Both the position numbers and the translations under genes were made by a program. Positions 1 through 7,636 of a stretch of DNA of 57,376 bases are shown here, piece after piece. The DNA is taken from positions 1 to 57,376 of IMG/VR virus record IMGVR_UViG_3300034407_002847. One strand, 5' to 3'. Under the pieces are notes generated by a model. The model ran no database searches, was not told where the DNA came from, and worked only from the letters and a program-made list of their open reading frames with translations. Every line of letters starts with the position of its first letter. The stretch's first letter is position 1. The stretch is from a virus.

Positions 1-1337
1 CCACTAGTAGTTGTATTTCCAGTAATGTATGCATCTTTATAAACCTCAAGATTACCGCTAGTGTTTATTGTACCACTAACACCGAGATTTTCAAAAAGCT
101 GGATGCTACCACCAGAAAAATGTAAATCATTTGCTATAAAAGCAGAGTCTGCATTAAAAATTAGATTGTCGTGCTTAGTATCACCAAAAGTCATCGTGTC
201 TGCTGTGACTTTAAAATCTGATACATGTGCATCTAATGTGCCGCGAACAGTTAAATTCCCATTAAAAATAGAATCGCCACTAGCATGGAAAATTCCACTG
301 ACAGTGAGATCTTTGTTTACTAAAAGATCGCTACCAAGAACAACATTGCCACTAGTGTTTAGTGTACCGCTAATTCCAGCAGTTCCATCTACATCTAGCG
401 TATGTGCTGGAGACAAATGATTCAACCCAAGACGGTTATTAGTCTTATCCCAAGTTAAATATGGATCATATTCGTAAACCCCACTGGTTCTATAGAAAGC
501 TATGTTGCCTGAAGCACCATCAGTATATTGTCTAGCATATTTTTGAGAAAGATCTGGTATATCCCCAGAAGCCAAATATCTAAATGTAGGATACTGCGGT
601 GAGCACTCTGCTGTAGAACAACCACTAGACGGACCAGCAAGTACAAAACCTTTGACCTGTTTCTGGAAAAGCAAGCCTTGGTTGACAATGCCGCTTAAAG
701 AAAATACGGCATCCGTGCCGGTTGTATCATCAAGAACTGTTCTTAAAAATGGTTCTGTTTGTCTCCCACCAGCAGAAGTTATACCGGAGAACATAATACC
801 AGAATCACCAATGATCATGCCAGATGATCGAATAGTTGAAGCATTATTATCACCACCACGTACATCAATTGCATACTGCGGATCGCGAGTTAGAACACCA
901 AGCTTGCTTTTACTGGTATTCCATGTTAGATCTGAACTATAATCTAATATCTGGCTACTACCCCAAAAAGCTAAACCGCTTACAACTGGTGTTTGATGTG
1001 TACTTAATCCACCAGCAGAAAAAACAGCATGTTTACCTGGGTATGTAACAAATACCTCTTTGACACCAGCACCAAAGTTAACTTTAGAATCATTGTTAGA
1101 ACTATCAAATGGAAACCGAGAGATAGCAGGGTTGCTACCATCTTGATGGTATACACCAGACCCAACTTCATAATCCGTACCATCAGTAATAGCATAAAAA
1201 ATAGCGTCATTATAAGTATAATTGCCACTTAATGCACTAAAGCCCGTGGCGGCACCTTCTAGTCTAAAGTTGCCAGTCCCGGTACTGTGACTTATCTCTT
1301 TTATTCTGTCTGATAGAATAATCTTATCAATAGCCAT
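1..1337 (-). CDS. Tail fibre/appendage protein, C-terminus outside window
   Basis: The frame opens at ATG 1337 (protein starts MAIDKIILSDRIKEISHS) and runs off the left edge, giving at least 445 residues. The first ~110 residues match the N-terminus of the fibre gene at 5108-6559: 'SDR(I/V)KE.S..TGTG', a Gly-rich turn, an 'EVG.G.Y' segment and a 'VFVTYPGKHAVF' segment. This is a module recurrent in phage tail proteins and probably attaches the fibre to the baseplate. The rest is Ser/Gly/Asn-rich with repeats such as 'DLTVSGIFHASGD', typical of a beta-structured trimeric shaft. It is the last gene seen of the leftward operon, 29 bp after the previous stop. Role in host adhesion is inferred from composition and context. 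Confidence 0.8.
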   Translation of the reverse strand, partial: MAIDKIILSDRIKEISHSTGTGNFRLEGAATGFSALSGNYTYNDAIFYAITDGTDYEVGSGVYHQDGSNPAISRFPFDSSNNDSKVNFGAGVKEVFVTYPGKHAVFSAGGLSTHQTPVVSGLAFWGSSQILDYSSDLTWNTSKSKLGVLTRDPQYAIDVRGGDNNASTIRSSGMIIGDSGIMFSGITSAGGRQTEPFLRTVLDDTTGTDAVFSLSGIVNQGLLFQKQVKGFVLAGPSSGCSTAECSPQYPTFRYLASGDIPDLSQKYARQYTDGASGNIAFYRTSGVYEYDPYLTWDKTNNRLGLNHLSPAHTLDVDGTAGISGTLNTSGNVVLGSDLLVNKDLTVSGIFHASGDSIFNGNLTVRGTLDAHVSDFKVTADTMTFGDTKHDNLIFNADSAFIANDLHFSGGSIQLFENLGVSGTINTSGNLEVYKDAYITGNTTTS

Positions 1338-1366
1338 TTATTTTATACCTTTATTATGGTTTATGA

Positions 1367-2308
1367 TTAACCACCGTAACCAACTACAGTAGGTACAGTT
1401 CCAGAGGTTGCATTTGGTTCATATCCATAAACTACAAAATCATTAAGTTTGCCATCGACATATTCACCCGCATCATTTTGAATTACAAAAGTGCAGGTTC
1501 TTAATGCTGAACCGTCATCACCAGTTCTAACAACACATGCTACGGTATTCACATCCATATCAGAAGCAGAACTAGAAGTAGTCGTTCCATTACTTGTTCC
1601 AAAAGCTACATAATTATTATTAGTGAATACACCGGAATTAAATGTAATAGTAAATTTACCAATAGCATTTTTTGTGACACCACTAACATTATACCAAGAA
1701 TGGACAACTGGTGAGCTTGTGCCAACACCAGAAGCATTAAAATGCAACCATGCTTTAGCAGCAGAAAAACCAGTGTTTATACGAGAATTATCACCAAACA
1801 CAAGATCACCAGAGGTAAGGATATCTTCACCCCCAGCACCGTTTGGTGCAAACTTGAATCCTATATTATCATTTCCAGAAGCACCAACCCAATTATTCCC
1901 GACAGCAAGATTGCCAGTCATTTCTCTATTAGATTTATATCCACTAATAGATACATATTGCGTGTGTGGATCTCCGGTAGTTAATCCGGCTAAACTATCA
2001 TGCTCAAGGTTTCTTATGCCAAGAAATGGCTCTGTCTGCCTCGAAGTACTAACTGGAGAATTTGGGAATATAATGCCCGATTCTGCATAGAATGTACCAC
2101 CATTTGATGATATCTTTTTTGCTCTAACATCATTGTAGAATGGATATTTTGTATCAGTATCGCCACTAGCAACTATACGATTTATAGAAAATACTGTATC
2201 TTCCATGTTATTACGAACATCAGCAGCAGAAATCAAACCTGCATTATTATCAGCTAAATTTGTAGCGATATTACTAAGTATATCACCAGAGCTTCTCATT
2301 GTTGCCAT
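1367..2308 (-). CDS. Tail fibre/adhesin-like protein
   Basis: A 313-aa protein rich in Ser, Gly, Asn and Thr. Its N-terminal segment 'ISAADVRNNMEDTVFSINRI' (about residues 26-45) parallels 'ISPADLRNSLTDLVDSVNSF' near the start of the 1399-aa fibre at 10224-14423, so both probably use one anchoring module. Residues ~75-115 contain 'SRQTEPFLGIRNLEHDSLAGLTTGDPHTQY'-like fibre sequence, here given in part: 'TEPFLG' also occurs as 'TEPFLR' in the neighbouring fibre at 1-1337, and 'DPHTQY' is common in phage tail fibres. The C-terminal ~130 residues look like a beta-rich tip. No enzyme motif is visible. Receptor binding is an inference. Confidence 0.75.
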   Translation of the reverse strand: MATMRSSGDILSNIATNLADNNAGLISAADVRNNMEDTVFSINRIVASGDTDTKYPFYNDVRAKKISSNGGTFYAESGIIFPNSPVSTSRQTEPFLGIRNLEHDSLAGLTTGDPHTQYVSISGYKSNREMTGNLAVGNNWVGASGNDNIGFKFAPNGAGGEDILTSGDLVFGDNSRINTGFSAAKAWLHFNASGVGTSSPVVHSWYNVSGVTKNAIGKFTITFNSGVFTNNNYVAFGTSNGTTTSSSASDMDVNTVACVVRTGDDGSALRTCTFVIQNDAGEYVDGKLNDFVVYGYEPNATSGTVPTVVGYGG

Positions 2309-2354
2309 TTTAACAAATCCCCTTTTATAAGTCTAACCACTTGAGTTATTAAAT

Positions 2355-2861
2355 TTAAAATATGTGCCCGGATCTACGATCATTATTTCTAACAAAATCA
2401 GACCCCGGACTATATGGGCCTAATATAGCATGTCCAGCAACAGCATTTCCGGCACGATAATCTAATAGTACACTTTCATACCTTTCACATAGATCCTTAT
2501 AGAGGACTGACAATGTACCAGTTACACCTCTAAGATCAATTGAGCTTGGACCGTCCTTGATAGATATAGCATTACCTGATTCACTTCTTATCTCACCACC
2601 AATTATCATACATGCGGCTTTTAAGCATACTAATGCTATAAACGCATTATCTTTTGTATCAGTATCTGTCGGATCTGGACTTAAACTGCAACCCTCGACA
2701 TTAATAGTATATTCATTAGCAAAATCTACATTAAAGGAAGATAACTGTGCCGACACTAAAATAGATGTTTCTATTCTAGTAGTAGAAAAAGAATAACTTG
2801 AGGAATCTACATCGTTAATGAGATACCTAACCATTGTACCCATTTCGCCTTGCCAACTCAT
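2355..2861 (-). CDS. Putative virion connector/neck-like protein
   Basis: A 168-aa soluble protein starting MSWQGEMGTMVRYLINDVD. The N-terminal 'VRYLINDVD...' followed by a central helical stretch ('NAFIALVCLKAACMIIGGEI') and 'LYKDLCERYESVLLDYR' resembles small head-tail connector or adaptor proteins of tailed phages, which often open with a '(V/I)R.LIND' segment. There is no signal peptide and no catalytic motif. It lies between an Ig-like tail protein and a fibre gene in the leftward structural operon, 10 bp from the upstream gene. The connector call rests on weak pattern resemblance; virion protein of unknown function is the safe statement. Confidence 0.6.
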   Translation of the reverse strand: MSWQGEMGTMVRYLINDVDSSSYSFSTTRIETSILVSAQLSSFNVDFANEYTINVEGCSLSPDPTDTDTKDNAFIALVCLKAACMIIGGEIRSESGNAISIKDGPSSIDLRGVTGTLSVLYKDLCERYESVLLDYRAGNAVAGHAILGPYSPGSDFVRNNDRRSGHIF

Positions 2862-2870
2862 AGGAAACCC

Positions 2871-3182
2871 TTATAGATTAGAATGAACTTTAAAAGTGTA
2901 GATGTCAGTATAAAATGTACCACTAGGAATGGTCACTTTACCCTGCATTTTATATACACCTACCGCGTCAAGATCGCCAGCGACAGTATCGTAATACATA
3001 ATCCCTGAAGATTCGCTACCTCCACCAAGTCCTGAAGCAGTTCTGTTCAATACAGAATCATCCGGTTTTCTAAAATTTAACTGTTTTAAGGTGGCACTGG
3101 TCAAATTTACAGCTACTCCATCGTCTTTAACGGTAACTAGAAAACGTGTACCTATGTCATCTTGATGTATTTCGCTAGCCAT
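2871..3182 (-). CDS. Small beta-sandwich baseplate-type protein (BppU-N-like)
   Basis: A 103-aa protein. The pattern 'IHQDDIGTRFLVTVKDDGVAVNL' followed by 'LNFRKPDDSVLNRTAS' and a terminal 'KMQGKVTIPSGTFYTDIYTFKV' is the alternating-strand layout of the Ig-like N-terminal domain of baseplate upper proteins and similar phage appendage domains. No other domain is present, so it may be a free-standing adaptor. It sits between the 46-aa gene at 3253-3393 and the connector-like gene. The fold call follows from the pattern; exact function is unknown. Confidence 0.65.
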   Translation of the reverse strand: MASEIHQDDIGTRFLVTVKDDGVAVNLTSATLKQLNFRKPDDSVLNRTASGLGGGSESSGIMYYDTVAGDLDAVGVYKMQGKVTIPSGTFYTDIYTFKVHSNL

Positions 3183-3252
3183 TTTGACTCACTAAAGTAT
3201 TAAAGTAACTGAAGTTGAAATATTTATGCTTAATGTGATTTCTATAACCATA

Positions 3253-3393
3253 TCATTTCTCGTATAGATTTAATGTAACATTAACCACTTGTTGAACCGA
3301 TATATCTATAGATATTACCTCGCCATTAGATGTTAGTACCATATGTCTAGTAGAAGACAGGGGGTATTCGCTAAAAACAGTACCAAATATCAT
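3253..3393 (-). CDS. Small 46-aa hypothetical protein behind a late-type promoter
   Basis: Reading the minus strand from ATG 3393 gives 46 residues beginning MIFGTVFSEYPLSSTRHMV and ending NLYEK. The alternating hydrophobic pattern '..TSNGEVISIDISVQQVV' suggests a small beta protein rather than random sequence. The start lies 14 bp downstream of an exact GTGTATAATA site at 3407-3416, which supports expression. The ribosome site is weak. A second 19-codon frame (3192-3251) follows at once and may or may not be translated. Function unknown. Confidence 0.5.
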   Translation of the reverse strand: MIFGTVFSEYPLSSTRHMVLTSNGEVISIDISVQQVVNVTLNLYEK

Positions 3394-3406
3394 AGTTAAT
3401 CCAGTA

Positions 3407-3416
3407 TATTATACAC
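3407..3416 (-). promoter_or_regulatory. Late-type promoter motif GTGTATAATA
   Basis: Exact 10-mer on the minus strand in the gap between 3393 and 3444, just upstream of the 46-aa gene. It has no recognisable -35 box. Five further exact intergenic copies are listed separately; together they suggest a phage-specific late promoter. Confidence 0.55.
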
Positions 3417-3443
3417 TAAAATAAAGATTTCACACAAAACAGA

Positions 3444-4385
3444 TTATACACCAACCAACGAGGGACGTAATAAAGCATTGGTTACGGACACAATAGAGGA
3501 TAGAGCCGGATTAACTACACCTGAAATTGTAAAGTTAAATGGGTCTTCATCGGCATCATTGTTTTCAATGCTAATCTGACCAGCTTTTGTGCCCACAGTA
3601 GAATTGTCCAATCGTACAGAAAATGTATCATTAGCTGAAGCAGATATAGTAGAGTCAAGACCTTCCGTGAGGGTAAATCCTGTGGGTAAGCTTGGAGTAC
3701 CTAAAGTTAAATCAGCATCACCAGTATTAGTAACTTTGAAAATTCTGGTAACTGTACTACCACCCGCAGTAATCGTTCCAAAAGCTGTGCCATCTGCGGT
3801 GCGAGGAGAGGTATCTCCGTCTGCAATGTTTTCATCGTCCAATCCAGTCATAACAATTTCTGGTGCCGCTGCAACATTATAGGTTATTTCTAATTGTATT
3901 TCAGAAAGAGTTAATTCACAATCATCTCCATCACCCGGCCCTTCATGAGTAACTTTTAATTGCACTCCGTGCCAAGTTGTTTTAGTAGTCGATCCGGTTC
4001 GAGTGAAACTTACAGTGTCGGTACGAAAGGAACTAGAGACTGCTGATCCATCGATTGCCAGCGATATTTTATCTGATAGAGCTGTTGTTCCATCTGCTGC
4101 AAATAGTTGGTATGAGACATCATCGTCATCGTTATTAAAACCCTTCTGACGCACCTTCATTGTTACCGCTGTAATTGCATCAAAATTGGCAGGCATATTT
4201 TCAAAGCCAAAGTATGCAGATTTAGCAGAACCGCCTTCAGATATGCTAGACCTAATAAAGTCGGTATCATCCGGCGAAGATGTACCATTATTAATAGCAC
4301 CAAATCTATCGGAAGGACCACCAGTTATTGCAAAATTAGTAGCCCCTGTTCCATCAGCATTTGGTTTTACTGTTACGGTTGCCAT
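3444..4385 (-). CDS. Two-domain virion/adhesin protein with choice-of-anchor-D-like domain
   Basis: A 313-aa protein. Residues 1-170 form a module also found at the N-terminus of the 861-aa gene at 7637-10222: 'DGTGATNFAITGGPSDRFGAINNG' parallels 'DGTGDFIAVGGPSVKFHTVNSG', followed by 'FIRSS' against 'FLRSS'. From about residue 178 there is an Ig-like domain with 'IADGDTSPRTADGTAFGTI', '.RIFKVTNTGDADLTL' and 'IENNDADEDPFNFTISG'. These are hallmarks of the choice-of-anchor D (ASH/Hydin-like) repeat, common in surface proteins of planctomycetes and related bacteria. The domain was probably acquired from a host and displayed on the tail. Confidence 0.75.
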   Translation of the reverse strand: MATVTVKPNADGTGATNFAITGGPSDRFGAINNGTSSPDDTDFIRSSISEGGSAKSAYFGFENMPANFDAITAVTMKVRQKGFNNDDDDVSYQLFAADGTTALSDKISLAIDGSAVSSSFRTDTVSFTRTGSTTKTTWHGVQLKVTHEGPGDGDDCELTLSEIQLEITYNVAAAPEIVMTGLDDENIADGDTSPRTADGTAFGTITAGGSTVTRIFKVTNTGDADLTLGTPSLPTGFTLTEGLDSTISASANDTFSVRLDNSTVGTKAGQISIENNDADEDPFNFTISGVVNPALSSIVSVTNALLRPSLVGV

Positions 4386-4406
4386 TACACTCTCCTAATA
4401 ATAAAC

Positions 4407-4799
4407 TTATACTTGTTGATTTTCCCATTCAGGCTTAAGACCTGTTAAAGTCAGATCTACACCAGCAGTACCTGCATAATCGTAGGGGTAAGCAAGGTAT
4501 CTTGGTGGCACAAGTGAATCATCATCACCAAATGCCTCTGGGTATGATGTCATCACAAATTCCAAAAATTCTCCAGCATCTGATAACATCGTACCGATTT
4601 CTACCTGATTTTGATCAATAGTAGCTTGTAGATCTGTTATTGAAATTGCCTTATCGCTATGAGTTCTTGGCGTTTGCCAAAAAGACTCATAAGCATCTTT
4701 CCATAATTTAATGATACCATCCCTAGTCACATTAGCTTGATCTACACGATCATTAAACGCTTTCTGACTATCGTAAGACAGTGTTATCTTCTGATACAT
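4407..4799 (-). CDS. Hypothetical protein in tail module
   Basis: A 130-aa protein of unrecognised family. Residues 1-80 are mostly helical and polar ('SQKAFNDRVDQANVTRDGIIKLWKD', read in part), with a Tyr/Pro-rich C-terminal half ('PPRYLAYPYDYAG'). No signal peptide, membrane segment or catalytic motif is visible. It starts at ATG 4799, 13 bp downstream of the coiled-coil gene at 4813-5097, so the two are probably cotranslated from one operon message. A structural or assembly role is only inferred from position. Confidence 0.6.
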   Translation of the reverse strand: MYQKITLSYDSQKAFNDRVDQANVTRDGIIKLWKDAYESFWQTPRTHSDKAISITDLQATIDQNQVEIGTMLSDAGEFLEFVMTSYPEAFGDDDSLVPPRYLAYPYDYAGTAGVDLTLTGLKPEWENQQV

Positions 4800-4812
4800 A
4801 ATAAAATACCTT

Positions 4813-5097
4813 TTATATTAATTCAGCTACTTTAGCTGATAATTCCTTTAAGTCTTCTCGTGCTTGCCTATGGCCTTCCATTAATCCTTCTAATTTTCCA
4901 ACTTTCTCTGACATTTCTACAGACCACTTGTCACGCTCTACATGTCTATCCTCGCAATCGTTTAGCTTTACAGATATACGTTTTTCAGTTTTTAGCATTT
5001 GATGATGCATTGCTCTCCATAATACCGCAATAGCACCAGAAAGAGACATTATTAATGGTAGAATAATTTTATATACAGTTTCTAAGCCTTCTGACAT
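4813..5097 (-). CDS. Small membrane protein with coiled coil, holin-like candidate
   Basis: A 94-aa protein with a single hydrophobic segment near the N-terminus (about residues 9-27, 'YKIILPLIMSLSGAIAVLW') followed by a charged heptad-type helix rich in Lys and Glu. One membrane segment plus a cytoplasmic or periplasmic coiled coil fits small phage holins or inner-membrane spanin subunits, but no family signature is decisive. It lies among tail-fibre genes, where lysis genes are sometimes found. No endolysin is recognisable beside it. Confidence 0.6.
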   Translation of the reverse strand: MSEGLETVYKIILPLIMSLSGAIAVLWRAMHHQMLKTEKRISVKLNDCEDRHVERDKWSVEMSEKVGKLEGLMEGHRQAREDLKELSAKVAELI

Positions 5098-5107
5098 GTC
5101 ATTCTTT

Positions 5108-6559
5108 CTATGCTGGATTGTTTGTAGAACAAGCTATCCAAGCTTTTACACCATTTATTTCGACTTGAATATGATGCGTAGTAGCACCAGTATTGGTTAA
5201 TGTAGAAATGGCGGATGTTGCATCCGCATCTGCCGATGCACGGAAATTAATCAATCCAGCATCTTCCGTGGTTTTGTCAACAACGACATCACCAGTAAAC
5301 TGTACAGCAGTAGGAAATTCAATATCTCTTACCGCACCTATACCATCAGCCTCTGCAGCAATTATAAAATTACTAGACAACCGACCATAAACACTTAATC
5401 TCTCATAACTGGAAGCAGTTATAAATTTATTATACACATTTAATTTAGATGGGCTTGAAGTTTGTCCCAAATGTAAATTACCATTTTTATCTACTAAAGA
5501 TAATACTGTACCCCCATCATTAGCCCATTCTTGTATAGACGCTGTATGAGAAGAGCCTCCGTCCACCGTTAATGCTGGATAAGAATTGGCCGATGAATCA
5601 ATATGAACACCCGTTACTGCATGTGCTTTTATAATATTGTCATTTTGATGCTGAACTACAAATCCATCAGGGTGAGATAACCTAAGCGAACTTGTGGAAT
5701 TTGCTACTAACCTTACGTCTCCATCTTTGCCATGCACATAAGCATGATCTGGGGCTTCTGAAGTATCATCAGGACTACTTTTAAGACCCAGCTTCCATGT
5801 TGGAGAAATTTCACCGTCATTATGTAAACTTACTGTTCTATCGTACACACTATCCACATAAGCATGAAATATATTACCCGGTTCCGATAATTTAAATGTT
5901 GTTACTTTTTTATTATAAGGTGTTAAATTAAGATTTCCACTAATCTGTACGTTATTAATTCCACCATTAATGTCTAAATTGTTTACACTAGCAGTTTCAT
6001 GAATAGTAACATCGCTATTAAATGTGGCACTATTATTGATCTCTGCGGTTCCACTTACGCCTATGTTTCCTGCTATAGACATGTCACCCGCTAGAGACAA
6101 ATCTTTATTAAATACCACATCGCCACTAGCATTAAAAATACCACTAATAGTAGTATTTCCAGTGATGTACATATCGTTAGAAACGATAACATTTCCAGAA
6201 CCAAGTTGAATGATAGATTTGGCAGGTACATCCAAGGCACCATCAGCATTTAAAAAAACCGCTTTGCTAGCTGGGTAAGTACAGAAAACAATAGACACGC
6301 CATTTAAATTAATACCTGAGCCTGCTCCAAGTGAACTACCAAAAACGGTATCTCTCGACAAAGTGTTCCCCGAGGCACTATATGTGCCTAGACCAACCTC
6401 CCATCTTGACTCGTTTTCTATGCCGTAATAGGTCTGGTTACCATCACCCACAGACGATCCAAAAGACTGGAATGCTCCGAAAGTTCCACCGAGAGATACC
6501 GTACCAGTACCGGTGGTAATGGACGTTTCTTTTACCCTATCTGAAATCACAAGAGACAT
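5108..6559 (-). CDS. Tail fibre protein
   Basis: A 483-aa protein. Residues 1-115 are the shared attachment module seen in the gene at 1-1337: 'SDRVKETSITTGTGTVSLGG', 'WEVGLGTYSASGNTLSRDTV', 'VFCTYPASKAVF'. A middle shaft follows with short repeats 'ISGIFNASGDVVFNKDLSLAGDMSIAGNIGVSG' (read as repeating NIxxSG units), then a long beta-rich region. The two genes are paralogues that have diverged mainly in their distal parts, as expected for adhesins under selection. It lies 3 bp from the upstream glycosyltransferase gene. Host binding is inferred. Confidence 0.8.
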   Translation of the reverse strand: MSLVISDRVKETSITTGTGTVSLGGTFGAFQSFGSSVGDGNQTYYGIENESRWEVGLGTYSASGNTLSRDTVFGSSLGAGSGINLNGVSIVFCTYPASKAVFLNADGALDVPAKSIIQLGSGNVIVSNDMYITGNTTISGIFNASGDVVFNKDLSLAGDMSIAGNIGVSGTAEINNSATFNSDVTIHETASVNNLDINGGINNVQISGNLNLTPYNKKVTTFKLSEPGNIFHAYVDSVYDRTVSLHNDGEISPTWKLGLKSSPDDTSEAPDHAYVHGKDGDVRLVANSTSSLRLSHPDGFVVQHQNDNIIKAHAVTGVHIDSSANSYPALTVDGGSSHTASIQEWANDGGTVLSLVDKNGNLHLGQTSSPSKLNVYNKFITASSYERLSVYGRLSSNFIIAAEADGIGAVRDIEFPTAVQFTGDVVVDKTTEDAGLINFRASADADATSAISTLTNTGATTHHIQVEINGVKAWIACSTNNPA

Positions 6560-6562
6560 AAT

Positions 6563-7600
6563 TTACCTATAATAAGAATTTGCTTCTTCTATGTATTTAT
6601 TTATTTTCTCAGATGGAAAATCTTTAAAATGATCCATTATTGGTTGTAAATCTAAACCAAGTTCTGTAAATTCCAAAATATAATTTCTTACTTTGTTATC
6701 TAATGAAAGTGTATAGTTAACACCGCTTGGCCTTTGAAATCTATGTAACCATCTTAAAAATGGAAGACATACAGCCTTTCTGCCATTTTGCCTATACTTA
6801 GTATGAATATATCCTTCTTCTCCACCAAATCCCATACTATGCTCATTGAAACCCAACCAAGATTCTTTTCTAACTAAAAATAAACCTAAACCTTGAGCAA
6901 AAATCTCAAAAGGTTCTGGATTATTATCACATGCTTCATATCCCCATTGTTGTTGTAATGTTCGTTTATGTTGGTTGGCATTAATTTCAGGTAAAGCTAA
7001 TCCACAAGAGGGACACTTATCTATATATTCCTGTTCGACCAATGAAACATATTTAACTGATTGGTCTTGGCCATTAGGAACGGGTGAAAATTTAAACTCA
7101 CAGTCTTTGCAAGAAAAAGCAGACCCCCATTGCCCCCACATTCCTCCTCCCCACACATTATTAAAATGCGTATAAGTGATCATCATACTGTCATGAACCA
7201 GAGGTCCGGAATATAAATGATCGGTTTCCTTGTTTTTGTCTAGAAAATTAAATAATGTAACTAAAGCACCTACCGTTGGACATAACATAACATGACAGTC
7301 CATTACTAATACAAAGTCACCTGTTGCTTCCGATATTACTTTATTCCTAGTAGCAGAAGTCCCAAAGGTATCCTCTTCTATGATATATTTTATGTTTGAC
7401 GTATCAGGTAAATTATTCTTAGAGAATTCTTTTAATACCTCTCCGTGTTTACTTGTTGGATTATTATCTAATATAACAAATTCTATTTCGTTTAATAAAT
7501 GCCCATAGTTATTGAATATTAACTCTTTCCTAATATCCTGAATTGTAAAATAAGCACCATCAAAATCATCATAATGTGCCATTCCTATTGTTAATTTCAT
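6563..7600 (-). CDS. Glycosyltransferase family 2-like protein with inserted zinc-binding segment
   Basis: A 345-aa protein. It starts 'MKLTIGMAHYDDFDGAYFTI', continues with 'EFVILDNNPTSKHG' (the nucleotide-sugar binding Rossmann segment) and 'TSATRNKVISEATGDFVLVMDCH' in which 'MDCH' sits where GT2 enzymes carry the DxD-type metal site. Between residues ~165 and 205 two Cys pairs ('CKDCEF' and 'CPSCG') form a probable zinc-binding insertion, unusual for GT2. 'GFNEHSMGFGGEEGYIHTKYRQNG' then matches the acceptor-side GT2 motif. The gene is embedded in the tail-fibre cluster, so it may glycosylate fibres or change host surface glycans; the substrate is unknown. Confidence 0.8.
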   Translation of the reverse strand: MKLTIGMAHYDDFDGAYFTIQDIRKELIFNNYGHLLNEIEFVILDNNPTSKHGEVLKEFSKNNLPDTSNIKYIIEEDTFGTSATRNKVISEATGDFVLVMDCHVMLCPTVGALVTLFNFLDKNKETDHLYSGPLVHDSMMITYTHFNNVWGGGMWGQWGSAFSCKDCEFKFSPVPNGQDQSVKYVSLVEQEYIDKCPSCGLALPEINANQHKRTLQQQWGYEACDNNPEPFEIFAQGLGLFLVRKESWLGFNEHSMGFGGEEGYIHTKYRQNGRKAVCLPFLRWLHRFQRPSGVNYTLSLDNKVRNYILEFTELGLDLQPIMDHFKDFPSEKINKYIEEANSYYR

Positions 7601-7636
7601 AATTTGTCCTTCTTTAATTTTCCTTATTAATTTTTT

